Shown here one piece after another: positions 23,276 through 32,410 of a stretch of DNA of 35,507 bases. The notes under the pieces were generated by a model that did not search any database, was not told where the DNA came from, and worked only from the letters and a program-made list of their open reading frames with translations. Numbering within the stretch: the first letter of the stretch is position 1; the number at the start of each line of letters is the position of its first letter. Made by a program: the position numbers and the translations under genes. This stretch comes from Anaerolineae bacterium (lineage in GTDB: Bacteria; Chloroflexota; Anaerolineae; B4-G1; SLSP01). The stretch spans positions 1 through 35,507 of the forward strand of contig PWVB01000084.1 in NCBI GenBank assembly GCA_003562365.1, written 5' to 3'.

Positions 23276-24259
23276 ATGCGATTGGGTTTGGACCTGTACA
23301 GTGTGCGCTCCCAGGGTTGGAATGCACTGCAGATGCTGGACTACTGCCACGAGCTGGGCGTGGCGGTGGCACATTTTGGCTTGGGTGAGCTGGGAACGAC
23401 GGACACCGAGGCGCTTACCGCTATCCGTGACTACGCTGATCAGCTAGGCTTGGAGATTGAGCTGGGGATGGGGTCAATCTGCGAGACGTCGGTTACCTTC
23501 AACCCGCGGGATGGTTCTGCTGTCGATCAGACCCGCCGAGCGTTAGAGATCGCTGCACTGCTTGACTCGCGGGTCCTCAAAGTCTTGCTGGGCAACCGCG
23601 AAGACCGATGGTCCTCCACGCCCATGGCGACTCACATTGCGAACTGTGTGGCGACGTGCCGGGCGGTTCGCGAACAGGCGCGCGATCTGGAGATTACGCT
23701 GGCTGTGGAGAATCACGGTGACCTGCAGGGCTGGGAGCTGCAGCATCTGATCGAAGAGGCCGGGCCAGACTACGTAGGCGCTTGCCTTGACCCTGGCAAT
23801 TCAGTCTCCCTGGCTGAGGACCCACTGGTTACTTTCGAACACGTTGCTCCGCATGTCGTCGCCAGCCATATCCGTGACAGCGTTGTTTGGTCCCATCCCC
23901 GCGGGGCTGCCTACCAGTGGGTCGCTCTAGGAGAAGGCAATGTGGGGTTGGCAACATTGGCGAGACGCTTCCAGGCAGCCTGTCAGACAGCTGCTTTCAC
24001 GCTTGAGATCCTCACCGGCATACCGCCCCGGGTTCTGCCCTACTTGGAGGATGGATACTGGGAAGCTTTTTCCGAGGCACGGGCCTGGGAGTTTGCTCGG
24101 TTTGAGCGCCTAGTGCAGAAGGGCCAACCCTTCGCCGGCACTATGGTGGCTGTCGTTGACTGCGACGCTGTGCCACCGGCATATGTCGATGCACTAAGGG
24201 CCCAACAGTGCTACGATGTTGAGCGTAGCGTGACCTATGCAAAGAGCATAATGCGGTAG
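23276..24259 (+). CDS. Sugar phosphate isomerase/epimerase-like TIM-barrel protein
   Basis: A 327-residue protein of the xylose-isomerase-like/AP-endonuclease-2 TIM-barrel superfamily. The metal-binding set is complete: Glu145 (AVENHGD), Asp172 (CLDPGN), His198 (SHIRDS) and Glu244 (FTLEIL). Members isomerise or epimerise keto sugars, cyclitols or 3-keto sugars using a divalent metal in the cytoplasm. Genes of this family beside Gfo/Idh/MocA dehydrogenases commonly process 3-keto-glycosides or inositols, which fits here, though the substrate is not proven. Spacing from the upstream dehydrogenase is 31 nt; GAAGGGAGAG precedes ATG. The following aldo/keto reductase begins 123 nt later, the largest gap in this operon. 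Confidence 0.85.
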   Translation: MRLGLDLYSVRSQGWNALQMLDYCHELGVAVAHFGLGELGTTDTEALTAIRDYADQLGLEIELGMGSICETSVTFNPRDGSAVDQTRRALEIAALLDSRVLKVLLGNREDRWSSTPMATHIANCVATCRAVREQARDLEITLAVENHGDLQGWELQHLIEEAGPDYVGACLDPGNSVSLAEDPLVTFEHVAPHVVASHIRDSVVWSHPRGAAYQWVALGEGNVGLATLARRFQAACQTAAFTLEILTGIPPRVLPYLEDGYWEAFSEARAWEFARFERLVQKGQPFAGTMVAVVDCDAVPPAYVDALRAQQCYDVERSVTYAKSIMR

Positions 24260-24382
24260 GGAGTCTTGTATAGATGTGCTTGCCAGCCGTCGAAATGATA
24301 CTGGGGTGTCCTCCGTAGTTAGATGGCGAAGGCTGCCACGGACTCCAACGGAGCGAACTCAGAGAGGGACAAGGAGACTGTG

Positions 24383-25327
24383 ATGAGAATGGTCGAGTTT
24401 GGTCAGACAGGAACCGAGGTGTCAGCGGTGGCGTTGGGGTGCATGAGCCTAAGTCGCGAGCGGATCGATGCCAGCAAGGCCACGGTGCGACGGGCCTATG
24501 AAATGGGAATCAACTTCTTCGATACAGCCGATATCTACGGGATTGGCGAGTCGGAGACGCTCTTGGGTGAGGCTCTCCAGGAAGCGGCGATTCCGAGAGA
24601 CGAAATCTTCGTTGCCACCAAGTGTGGTATCGTGCTTCAGGGGATGGAGCCGGCCTACACCTACAAAGCATATGATCTCTCGCCGGGCTACATCAAGGCG
24701 AGCTGTGAGGCGAGCCTTCAGCGACTCGGTATGGACTATGTAGACCTGTACCAGCCTCACCGGATCGATTACCTGACCCACCCGGAGGAGACAGCCCGCG
24801 CTCTGGAGGATCTTAAGGCCGAGGGCAAGATCCGCCACGTCGGGGTGAGCAACTACACACCGGATGAGATTCGCGCCCTGCAGGCCTATATCCGTCTGGA
24901 GAGCCTACAGACAGAGTTCAGTCTGCTGCATCTAGAGCCTATCGAGACAGGCCTAGCGGCAACTTGCCAGGCGACGGATATGACCATGTTGCCCTGGAGT
25001 CCATTGGGCAAAGCGGTGCTGACCGGGAGGCCAGTGTCGCACGATGATTGGCAAGAGCAGCGTGACTATGGGGTCGTGGCACAATTACGTCCCTTTGCGG
25101 AGGCCTACGGTTTGACCTTGGGCCAGATAGCGCTGGCGTGGCTGATGCAACTGCCTGGACCTGTGATTCCGCTCGTAGGCACAGCGAACCCCGACCACAT
25201 CGCTGAAGCTGCTGTTGCGGTCGATGTGGTTCTCGAACGGGATGATTGGTACGAATTGTTGGTGATCGCGCGAGGGCGACCGATGCCTTGGGGCCAGAGA
25301 CCTTACACTTATCTCAAGGAGCGGTAG
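24383..25327 (+). CDS. Aldo/keto reductase
   Basis: A 314-residue protein, typical length for the NADP(H)-dependent TIM-barrel aldo/keto reductases. The catalytic tetrad is visible: Asp47 (FFDTADIYG), Tyr52, Lys80 (ATKCG) and His126 (YQPHRID). Further family blocks are GVSNY and, near the end, IPLVGTANPDHI, which binds the cofactor phosphate. It reduces aldehyde or keto groups of sugars or similar compounds. ATG 24383 is preferred over 24323 because AAGGAG (24371-24376) lies 6 nt upstream. It ends 7 nt before the next Gfo/Idh gene, so the two are co-transcribed. Confidence 0.9.
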   Translation: MRMVEFGQTGTEVSAVALGCMSLSRERIDASKATVRRAYEMGINFFDTADIYGIGESETLLGEALQEAAIPRDEIFVATKCGIVLQGMEPAYTYKAYDLSPGYIKASCEASLQRLGMDYVDLYQPHRIDYLTHPEETARALEDLKAEGKIRHVGVSNYTPDEIRALQAYIRLESLQTEFSLLHLEPIETGLAATCQATDMTMLPWSPLGKAVLTGRPVSHDDWQEQRDYGVVAQLRPFAEAYGLTLGQIALAWLMQLPGPVIPLVGTANPDHIAEAAVAVDVVLERDDWYELLVIARGRPMPWGQRPYTYLKER

Positions 25328-25334
25328 CGCCTAT

Positions 25335-26342
25335 ATGGCTCGATCTGCCGATGCGGTTCGCGTTGCCGTCTACGGTTGTGGGCGTTGGGCGAATCGCACC
25401 CATATTCCGAATCTGATGCAGATTGAGGGAGCTGAGGTGGTGGCCCTGTGTGACGTTGACCCGCAGGCGCTTGGTTCCACAGCGGCAGCTTTTGCCATCC
25501 CTGGAGTGAAGACCTTCCGCAACGCTCATGCGATGCTGGCAGAGGCGTCCTTCGATGCGTTGTTCTCGGTAGTGCGCGCTCGTCATCGCACCGATGTGGA
25601 AATCCGGGCTGCCGAGCAGGGCTGTCATCTCTTTAGCGAGAAGCCGCAAGCGGAGACGCTGGGCCTAGCGCGTCGGATCGATGACGCGGTACGCCAGGCC
25701 GGTGTGTTGAGCACAGTTGGCTTCCGAGAGCGATACCGTCCGCTCTTTCAACGTGCTCGAGATCATCTGTTGGACAAGACCATTGTGCAAGCTACCTTCC
25801 GGTCCGTCTATGGGTTGCGGGCGCCTCGATGGACCGACGCCGACACGGCATCGCCAGAGCAGCTTCCGGAGGAGATGTTGATGTCCTGGGGCGTCCACGC
25901 TGTCGACTATATTCGTTTTCTGACCGGACTTGACCTCACCCGAGTTGCGGGGTTTGAGCATCAGCCACCACCTTACCTCACCCCCATCGCCCAGTCCCTG
26001 CACGCGGAGCTGACCACGGGCGCCCCGGTTTCCGTGATCTTTGTTCAGGCTGCGGCGGGGGTTGCCCCAAATCTGCCGGCCTTCGACCTGTATTACGAGG
26101 GTGGGACACTATCTCTGAGGCGCCAAGGCACCAACAGCTGGTCGTTGTCAGTTGACGGTGTTGAGATAGCACGCGATAGTACCTTCGATCCGTGGCTGGC
26201 CCAAGATCGCTGCTTTATTGAAGCGATCCACACGGGTGATCGGCGCTGTCTGCTCAATGACTATCACGACGGACTGGCCTCTTTGGCGCCGGTGCTGCGC
26301 GCCCAGCACCTGGCTCGAGTCGCCCGGGGCGCTTCAGGGTAG
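25335..26342 (+). CDS. Gfo/Idh/MocA family oxidoreductase (second copy)
   Basis: A 335-residue protein, shorter and clearly diverged from the copy at 22087. The Rossmann region reads VAVYGCGRWANRTHIPNL, with the variant loop GCGRWA instead of GAGGIA; beta2 ends ALCDVD. The catalytic lysine is in LFSEKPQAET, and the second-half motif is SWGVHAVDYIRFLTG, with His and Asp as usual. It would oxidise or reduce a sugar-like substrate using NAD(P). It is the last gene of the operon and overlaps the 3' end of the convergent peptidase pseudogene by 9 nt (26334-26342), so there is no terminator between them. Confidence 0.88.
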   Translation: MARSADAVRVAVYGCGRWANRTHIPNLMQIEGAEVVALCDVDPQALGSTAAAFAIPGVKTFRNAHAMLAEASFDALFSVVRARHRTDVEIRAAEQGCHLFSEKPQAETLGLARRIDDAVRQAGVLSTVGFRERYRPLFQRARDHLLDKTIVQATFRSVYGLRAPRWTDADTASPEQLPEEMLMSWGVHAVDYIRFLTGLDLTRVAGFEHQPPPYLTPIAQSLHAELTTGAPVSVIFVQAAAGVAPNLPAFDLYYEGGTLSLRRQGTNSWSLSVDGVEIARDSTFDPWLAQDRCFIEAIHTGDRRCLLNDYHDGLASLAPVLRAQHLARVARGASG

Positions 26343-28457
26343 GTTTAGCGGCTCTCCCAGCAGGTAGTGACAGAACCAACTCAGATTCTGCTGCATTACA
26401 GCGTGGCTTTCACGAGGCTTGCTGATCCCGTGTCCCATGCCGGGGAAGACGAAGAGTTCCACCGGCACATCCATCTCCTTCAGGCCACGGTAGAGTTCCA
26501 TCGCATTGGACAACGGGACCCGCCGGTCGTCCGCGCCGTGTTGGATGAGCATCGGCGTCTTGGCGTTAGACAGATTGGCTATAGGTGCAGAGCGTTGGTA
26601 ACGCTCGCGGTTCCGGAAGGGTGAGCCGGACAGATAGTCGACGGTGAAGTCTGGGATGTCATTGCTGATGTGATAAGTGTACCAATCAGAGATGCCAGCC
26701 CCGACCGATACTGCCTTAAAGGCCTTGGAGTGCAATCCCGCAAATGCTGAGATGTAGCCGCCTTGTGACCACCCCATACAGCCAACGCGTTCGGGATCCA
26801 CCCAACCGAGTTAGGTCAGATGCTCAACAGCGCTCTCCAGGTCCCAGAGGTCACCTATCCCCAGGTTGTTGACGTTGAGCTCCATAAAGCCCTGCCCACG
26901 TCCGATGGAGCCACGGTAGTTAGGCTTAAGGACCAAAACACCTTTGTTGACGAGTTGGACTGTCGGGTAGACGTTACGGTCCTCGCTGGTGAGTAAGTAG
27001 GCGGGGGAGAAAGAGCTGGGCCCACCGTGTATGATCAGTACCAGCGGGTAGCGCTTGTCGGGGTCGAAGTCCGTGGGCTTGCGCAACACACCTTCGATCT
27101 GGATGCCATCCTTGCTGTTCCAGCAGAGCTTCTCGATTACGCCAAGATCCCAGTTCTCGACTTGGGTGTCAAAGTCCCTGACCAGCGACGCCTGCCAGCG
27201 GACCTCGTCGTCGGTGGGATCGGCCACGCAGACTGCCGCGGAAGTCTCTGCGTCCATACCAATGAAGGCCATTCTCCCGCTCTGCGCGACATCCAGTTCC
27301 CCTCTCAGGTGGTGTCTACCTAGATCCAGCGAGACGGGACCACCACACTCCCGGAAACGGGCCACACGGATGACGGCGCTATCGACGTAGCTGCCAAAAA
27401 TCCCCGAAGCGGCCCAGGTGTAGTCTAGTACCTGGCGATCCAACGCTCCCGAAATGTTACGCATAGCGCCTAGAAAATCCCTGGCATCGTCCGCCGCCAA
27501 TGCGGCAGAGACGTCGATCACCCAAAGATCCTCACGGGTATACATTCGATCGTCGCGTTCTCTGTAGGCGACTAGTAGCTTGTTGCCATCGGGGGCTACG
27601 GTGGTCACCCGGGCGCCCCGGGGGATCGCCAGCTCGGTGACTTCCCCAAGGTAACCAATATCCCTGGGGTCGTCGAAGTCAGAAGTGCAATCGCTCTCCT
27701 TCTGAACTCGCTCACGCCGCAGATGGTCGGCAAGGGCAGTGTAAATATCCAGCGTGAGGCACACAACGGTGGTGTCACGCCGGTAGATCAAGTCGTCCCG
27801 CGGCCAGCCGGTGATGTATAAGGTGTCGCCGCCGGGAGATGGAGCGACCTGGCGGATGGCAAGTGGCTTCGGCAGCAGCCTGCTCAGCATAATCACTGGG
27901 CGGATGAGGGAGTCCGACTCCATATCTGCGCTGGCTCGCATATGCGCCTGATAGGTTCGCATAGCGGCAAAGTTCACGTAATAGAGTGCTGAAGGGCTAG
28001 GCTCTTGCTCAAAGTGGATGAAGCGGCCGAAACGATCCGTGCGTGTCTTGGACTCCTCGCGTTCGGGATCGGTAGCTTGGAATAGAATGCCGTCGGCAAA
28101 AGGTTCGAACCAGGTCACCCCTGTTTTGTGCTGGGTCACTTGCCAGCCATCGCCAATCAGCCCCTCGTAGACCCATACCTGCGCCTTGTTATCATCACGC
28201 TTCAGCACCGCCAGGGTGTTGTCATCTACCCAAGCGACCTGTTCGACGGTTCCGCTGCGGGTGAGCAGGTGGAAGGTTCCTGCGCTGAGATCGTGCACCT
28301 CACAGCGTGACTCGTAGCGATTAGCCCTCCAGTTGCTGCTTCGTACGATGACTGCCAAGCGGCGACCATCGGGTGAGAGTTTCACCCCGACCGGTGCGCT
28401 GAGCATCACCATATCGCGACACGACGGATGGGTGGACTGGTGGATCGAGCTGTTCAT
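26334..28457 (-). pseudogene. S9 prolyl-oligopeptidase-type peptidase interrupted by an in-frame TAA
   Basis: The frame encodes 707 codons plus stop, usual for acylaminoacyl/prolyl-oligopeptidase peptidases: an N-terminal beta-propeller (about 1-440; repeats such as SAPVGVKLSPDGRRLAV) and a C-terminal alpha/beta-hydrolase (RKPTDFDPDKRYPLVLIIHGGPSS onward). Codon 549 is TAA (26811-26813), read in frame between HLT and LGWVDPERVG. The catalytic Ser564 (GWSQGGY), Asp643 (GADDRRVP) and His676 (GMGHGI) all lie downstream and remain intact. A single C-to-T change in CAA would explain it. The truncated product would lack the whole catalytic triad. Apart from this stop no decay is visible, so the event is recent or an error. 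ATG 28457 has GGAGAG about 9 nt upstream. Confidence 0.85.
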
Positions 28458-28512
28458 CAGATTTCTCTCCTGGCAAGACATCCGGATGATCAACCATTGA
28501 GGACTCAAGCGC

Positions 28513-28521
28513 ATTCTAGCA
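28513..28521 (-). promoter_or_regulatory. Extended -10 promoter element for the S9 peptidase
   Basis: On the minus strand the bases are TGCTAGAAT, a TGn extension with TAGAAT (5 of 6). No good -35. The start of transcription would be near 28506, about 50 nt before ATG 28457. Confidence 0.45.
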
Positions 28522-29051
28522 TAAGGTTGAGCGATCGCGAGTCGTTCGGGTCGCCGTACCAGTAGCTAACACGGCTGGCTGTAGATCCGATCCTGGGGCT
28601 TCCCAACTGTCGGGTTCTCCCATCGGGGCGGCAGTTACCGTTTATGCCAGGGTCTTTCTGTGCACTGATCTTATCCGGACGCCTTCGACCACAATACCCA
28701 AACCGCTGCTCGTCCATTCTGTACCATCAGCGGATGTGCTGACTCTCAAGAGCCTGGTGGGCTAATCCGATATGCTTCCCGACGGCACGGTGGTGGCGGC
28801 ACTGCTGCAGGAGGCGACCAGTCTGCGTGGCGTGATTGTGTGTGGCCACACAGCGTCGCGCTAAGGTGACAAATGACACCCAAAGGCCGGAAGCATCGCC
28901 GTATCAGATGCCCTCCAAATGGTTGACCCTTTGATATCCTCAGTTACCATGAGTATGGTTTGAGTGCGATCTTCCGCCAAGCATCAGAGTTGTCGCGTCA
29001 GCTTCCAGGTCAAAGTCTGGGAGAGAGGATTGACAGGAGCGAGAATCGGAC
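28522..29051. other. 530-nt intergenic region without a convincing gene
   Basis: Only short open frames are present, none with a ribosome-binding site or recognisable motif. A 14-bp palindrome TGTGTGGCCACACA lies at 28839-28852. TTGACC (28923-28928) followed after 16 nt by TACCAT (28945-28950) is a weak candidate promoter for the downstream nfn genes. The segment is between divergent genes and may contain decayed coding sequence. Confidence 0.5.
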
Positions 29052-29909
29052 ATGTACGAAATCGTATACAAGGAGACCCTCAGCGAGCACAGCAAGTTGA
29101 TGGTCGTAGAGGCCCCGGATGTGGCGCGCAAAGCGGATCCGGGGCAATTTGTGATTGTGCGCATTGACGAACAGGGTGAGCGTATTCCGCTGACGATTGC
29201 CGACTACGATCGGGACGCCGGGACCGTGACACTGGTTTTCCAAGAGGTTGGCAAGTCAACGATGCATATGGGCACCCTGACTCCGGGCGAGGGGTTCCGG
29301 GATCTTGTCGGGCCTTTAGGTCATCCAACCGAAATCGGAGAGCGTGGCACCGTAGTCTGCGTGGGAGGCGGCGTTGCCATCGCCGCCATCTACCCTATCG
29401 CCCGCGGTTTCAAGCAGGCTGGCAATGAGGTGTTATCGATCATCGGTGCTCGCAGTCGGGAGTTGCTGTTCTGGATAGAGCGGATGAAAGCCATCAGCGA
29501 CGAGTTGATTGTTGTGACCGATGACGGTTCTTATGGTCGTCAGGCTCTGGTGACTGATCCTCTTCGAGAGCTGCTTGAGCTGCGTGCTGATGAGATCGCA
29601 GAGGTGCACGCTGTCGGACCGGCGCCAATGATGAAGGCTTGTGCGCAGACGGCGCAGCCTTTTGGAGTGCCAGTCATCGTCAGTTTGAATACCGTGATGG
29701 TTGATGGCACCGGGATGTGCGGTGGTTGTCGCGTCGAAGTCGGTGGGGAAGTGCGGTTTGTTTGCGTAGATGGCCCGTCCTTTGACGGGCACCTGGTGGA
29801 CTGGGATATGTTAATGGCACGACAGGCCTTCTACCGCGATGAGGAACACCATGCTGTCGCGCACTGGGAAGAAGAATGCCGGCTCTTGGCGGCTGAGGAG
29901 GATGCCTAG
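29052..29909 (+). CDS. nfnA: NfnA-type ferredoxin-NADP+ reductase subunit (sulfide dehydrogenase/GltD-linked FAD protein)
   Basis: A 285-residue flavoprotein. Early strands carry GQFVIVRI and the FAD-binding RIPLTIADY (44-52); the NAD-binding half holds VVCVGGGVAIAAIYPIA (about 101-117) and AVGPAPMM (187-194). The C-terminal cysteines Cys223, Cys226 and Cys238, with Asp218 just before, match the unusual Asp/Cys3 [2Fe-2S] site of NfnA (small subunit). With NfnB it forms the cytoplasmic complex that couples NADH and reduced ferredoxin to NADP+ reduction by electron bifurcation; similar pairs are often labelled sulfide dehydrogenase. The next gene begins on the base after this stop. Annotating it as dihydroorotate dehydrogenase electron-transfer subunit would be a common error; no pyrD is nearby. 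Confidence 0.88.
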   Translation: MYEIVYKETLSEHSKLMVVEAPDVARKADPGQFVIVRIDEQGERIPLTIADYDRDAGTVTLVFQEVGKSTMHMGTLTPGEGFRDLVGPLGHPTEIGERGTVVCVGGGVAIAAIYPIARGFKQAGNEVLSIIGARSRELLFWIERMKAISDELIVVTDDGSYGRQALVTDPLRELLELRADEIAEVHAVGPAPMMKACAQTAQPFGVPVIVSLNTVMVDGTGMCGGCRVEVGGEVRFVCVDGPSFDGHLVDWDMLMARQAFYRDEEHHAVAHWEEECRLLAAEEDA

Positions 29910-31364
29910 GTGACCGAGCTCAGCATGAAGAAACGTTTGGAGATTCCACGCCAGGAAATGCCGACCCAGGATCCTGACGCTCGCTGTGCCAACTTCGGCG
30001 AGGTCGCGCTAGGCTACACGTATGAGCTGGCGCTTCGTGAAGCTCAGCGATGCCTGCAGTGCCCGGATCCTGCCTGCGTGAAGGGTTGTCCGGTGGGTGT
30101 TAAGATCCCCGAGTTCATTGCCGCTTTGTGTGAGGGGGATCTACCACGCGCCGTAGCGGAGATGAAAGAACGCAACGCGATGCCCGCCATCTGTGGACGG
30201 GTTTGCCCGCAGGAGACGCAGTGCGAGGTTTTGTGTGTTCTGGGTAAGCGCGGAGCTCCGGTCGCTATCGGTCGACTGGAACGCTACGTGGGCGACTACG
30301 AGCTTCAAGAGCGTGTTTGCCCTACACCGGTGCGTGAGGCACCCACAGGTCAGCGCATCGCCATCGTTGGTTCGGGGCCGGCTGGGCTCACCTGTGCAGC
30401 CGAGTTGGCGGTCCAAGGCCACGAAGTCACGATTTTCGAGGCCCTCCACAGCTCTGGTGGCGTGTTGGGCTATGGTATCCCCGAGTTTCGTCTTCCTAAG
30501 CAGGTGGTGCAGGACGAGATCGACTGCGTCGTGCAGGGACTGGATATCCAGGTGCGCTTGAACACTCTCATCGGTCGCACCTTTACCGTCGAAGAACTGT
30601 TGGAGGACGAAGGTTACGCCGCGATCTTCGTTGGGTCGGGTGCGGGCTTGCCCAATATGGTGCGTATACCGGGCATCAATCTCAACGGAGTGCTGTCGGC
30701 AAACGAGTTTCTGACCCGCGTCAATCTCAAGAAGGGTTACCGCTTCCCTGAGTATGATACTCCGGTCAAGGTGGGTAAGAAGGTCGCTGTCATCGGTGCA
30801 GGTAATGTTGCAATGGACGCCGCGCGCAGTGCGCTGCGGCTAGGTACAATGCGGGCGCTGGAAAATGGGGGGACTCCGCCCGAGGTGCACATAGTCTATC
30901 GTCGGTCCATAGAAGAGGTACCAGCGCGTCTTGAGGAGTTCGAGCACGCGCGAGAGGAAGGGATTCATTTCAATTTCCTCGTCAATCCTGTCCGCATCCA
31001 CGGTAATGAGAGGCGCGAGGTATCTGGGATGCGCGTTCAGCGTATGGCATTAGGCGAGCCGGATGCCAGCGGACGCCGGCGTCCCCTGCCGATTCCCGGT
31101 GCCGAGTATGATATGGACGTGGACATGGTAATCATGGCCTTAGGTACTCGTCCAAATCCCATTGTTTTCCGCCACGCTGCGGGACTGGAGCGTACGGAAT
31201 GGGGCACGGTCGTGGCTGATGAGGAGACCGGCAAGACCACGGTATGTCCTATATGGGCTGGTGGTGATGTGGTCACTGGAGCAGCCACAGTCATCAGTGC
31301 GATGGGTGCTGGTCAACGTGCTGCTGCTAGTATCGATGCTTACCTGCGCACAGGGGAGTGGTAA
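29910..31364 (+). CDS. nfnB: NfnB-type NADPH-dependent oxidoreductase (glutamate synthase small-subunit-like)
   Basis: A 484-residue protein with two N-terminal [4Fe-4S] cysteine sets (Cys48, 51, 56, 60 and Cys95, 99, 105, 109), an FAD loop IAIVGSGPAGLTCAAEL (about 150-166), and an NADPH loop VAVIGAGNVAMDAARSAL (about 291-308). Near the end GGDVVTGAATVISAMGAGQRAA binds FAD. It resembles the glutamate synthase small subunit, but no large subunit (gltB) is present and its partner is NfnA, so the bifurcating transhydrogenase role is favoured. Start is GTG 29910, directly after the nfnA TAG; GAGGAGG (29895-29901) is 8 nt upstream, whereas ATG 29925 is too far. Translational coupling is likely. 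Confidence 0.88.
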   Translation: MTELSMKKRLEIPRQEMPTQDPDARCANFGEVALGYTYELALREAQRCLQCPDPACVKGCPVGVKIPEFIAALCEGDLPRAVAEMKERNAMPAICGRVCPQETQCEVLCVLGKRGAPVAIGRLERYVGDYELQERVCPTPVREAPTGQRIAIVGSGPAGLTCAAELAVQGHEVTIFEALHSSGGVLGYGIPEFRLPKQVVQDEIDCVVQGLDIQVRLNTLIGRTFTVEELLEDEGYAAIFVGSGAGLPNMVRIPGINLNGVLSANEFLTRVNLKKGYRFPEYDTPVKVGKKVAVIGAGNVAMDAARSALRLGTMRALENGGTPPEVHIVYRRSIEEVPARLEEFEHAREEGIHFNFLVNPVRIHGNERREVSGMRVQRMALGEPDASGRRRPLPIPGAEYDMDVDMVIMALGTRPNPIVFRHAAGLERTEWGTVVADEETGKTTVCPIWAGGDVVTGAATVISAMGAGQRAAASIDAYLRTGEW

Positions 31365-31376
31365 GTGCAGCACGCA

Positions 31377-31420
31377 AGCTCTACGAGCGGGCCTCGCTCC
31401 TAAGGCCCGCTCGTAGAGCT
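31377..31420. terminator. Hairpin between convergent nfnB and hsp20
   Basis: Two perfect 18-nt arms, 31377-31394 (AGCTCTACGAGCGGGCCT) and 31403-31420, enclose an 8-nt loop. No T run follows on either side, but the stem and its position 12 nt past nfnB and 20 nt past the hsp20 stop suggest a bidirectional terminator. Confidence 0.65.
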
Positions 31421-31440
31421 GCACATCGAAGCTACTGTCA

Positions 31441-31947
31441 TCAGCTGCCTTCGATACGGATCTGCTTTCGGCTCTGAGCTGCTTCTTCCTTGGGCAGGGT
31501 GATCTCTAACACTCCGTGTTTGAAAACGGCCTTGACCTCGTCGGCATCGACCGGCTGAGGGATGGGAACGATTCTCTGGAAGCTACCGTAGGAACGCTCC
31601 AGCTGATAGTAGCTTTTTTCCCGCGTCTCCTTTTCCTCTCGTTTTTCACCGCTGATGGTCAGCATGTCGTCAGAGAAGGCCACATCAATGTCGTCCTCGT
31701 CCACGCCTGGCAGTTCGACAGAGACTTGAATGGCTTTCTCGTCTTCGACGATGTCCACGCGAGGGGTGAAAGCTGAGACTCCCGTTTCCAACTCGCCGAA
31801 GGGTGTCAGACCGAATTGCTCCAAGAGATCGTCAAACAGCGTGTTGAAGTCCTGCTGCAGCGTCCGCGTGGGCTGCTGTTGTTTGACGCGAACTGGTATG
31901 TTCCGTCGTTCACGCTTTCTCCAAGGAATCAGATCTGTGATCGACAT
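31441..31947 (-). CDS. Small heat-shock protein Hsp20/alpha-crystallin
   Basis: A 168-residue ATP-independent holdase chaperone. The N-terminal arm (1-60) is basic then amphipathic (LQQDFNTLFDDLLEQFG). The alpha-crystallin domain (about 62-155) has FTPRVDIVEDEKAIQVSVELPG, LTISGEKREE and the diagnostic FKHGVLEITLPK. The C-terminal tail has an I-x-I motif (IRI), used for oligomer packing. ATG 31947 is chosen over 31965 because GGAGGT lies about 7 nt upstream. No CIRCE (HrcA) element is visible upstream. Confidence 0.93.
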   Translation of the reverse strand: MSITDLIPWRKRERRNIPVRVKQQQPTRTLQQDFNTLFDDLLEQFGLTPFGELETGVSAFTPRVDIVEDEKAIQVSVELPGVDEDDIDVAFSDDMLTISGEKREEKETREKSYYQLERSYGSFQRIVPIPQPVDADEVKAVFKHGVLEITLPKEEAAQSRKQIRIEGS

Positions 31948-32410
31948 TGGTCCACCTCCATCCACTCAAAATAGTGCCTCAACATCCATCATCTTGGTAG
32001 AGTCCAGCAAAGCCGCGGTAGGCATAGCGAGGAAGGGCCCTCTTAGAGGCTGAATAGCCGTTCAATGGGGCCGCACGGATTCCTCTTCTCTGGCTGCGAC
32101 ACCACTCTGACAATGCAAAGACTCTATCACGATCCGTATCTGCAGGATACGCTATGAGTATAAGATGCACATTAGCGCAGGATCAGAGGTTCATTAGAGG
32201 TGCAGAGGCGTCGTGAATGTGGCAGCGATTACCCCGAAGCGGGTGGTAAGGCGCGCTCTGACCGGCGTTCGGGTGCGGCAAGCGCGAATTGTCAGGCCTG
32301 CAATCGGGACTACACTGTCGCCGGGGACTGCGTCGGATCAGCCTCTCTCAAACGGCCTGATCGGCGCTTCGACACCGAAAACTGATGACTAGGATGCTCA
32401 AGGAGGGCTG
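31948..32410. other. 463-nt divergent intergenic region between hsp20 and tldD
   Basis: No convincing gene; the frame 32200-32385 has no ribosome-binding site or familiar motif. An inverted repeat CGTATC-TGCAG-GATACG lies at 32135-32151 and could be an operator or short hairpin. TATAAG (32159-32164) resembles a -10 but lacks a -35. The tldD ribosome-binding site AAGGAGGG is at 32400-32407. Confidence 0.5.

Noticed and set aside
28095-28115. GGTTCGAACC-like sequence resembling a tRNA T-loop
   Set aside because: It lies inside the peptidase coding frame and no cloverleaf can be drawn around it.
28839-28852. Palindrome TGTGTGGCCACACA as a possible operator
   Set aside because: It is about 200 nt from the nearest start and isolated, with no promoter beside it; chance is a sufficient explanation.
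28771-28863. Short frame reading MLPDGTVVAALLQEATSLRG, about 30 codons
   Set aside because: No ribosome-binding site, no homologous-looking context and too short; could be a decayed remnant but cannot be supported.
29910-31364. Glutamate synthase small subunit (gltD) as the primary call
   Set aside because: No large subunit is present, and the abutting NfnA-type partner with a [2Fe-2S] motif fits the Nfn/sulfide dehydrogenase complex better.
31948-32160. CIRCE element (TTAGCACTC-N9-GAGTGCTAA) controlling hsp20
   Set aside because: Looked for on both strands and not found.
32200-32385. 61-codon frame upstream of tldD with two cysteines in QACNRDYTVAGDC
   Set aside because: No ribosome-binding site, biased composition and no recognisable fold; more likely non-coding leader.
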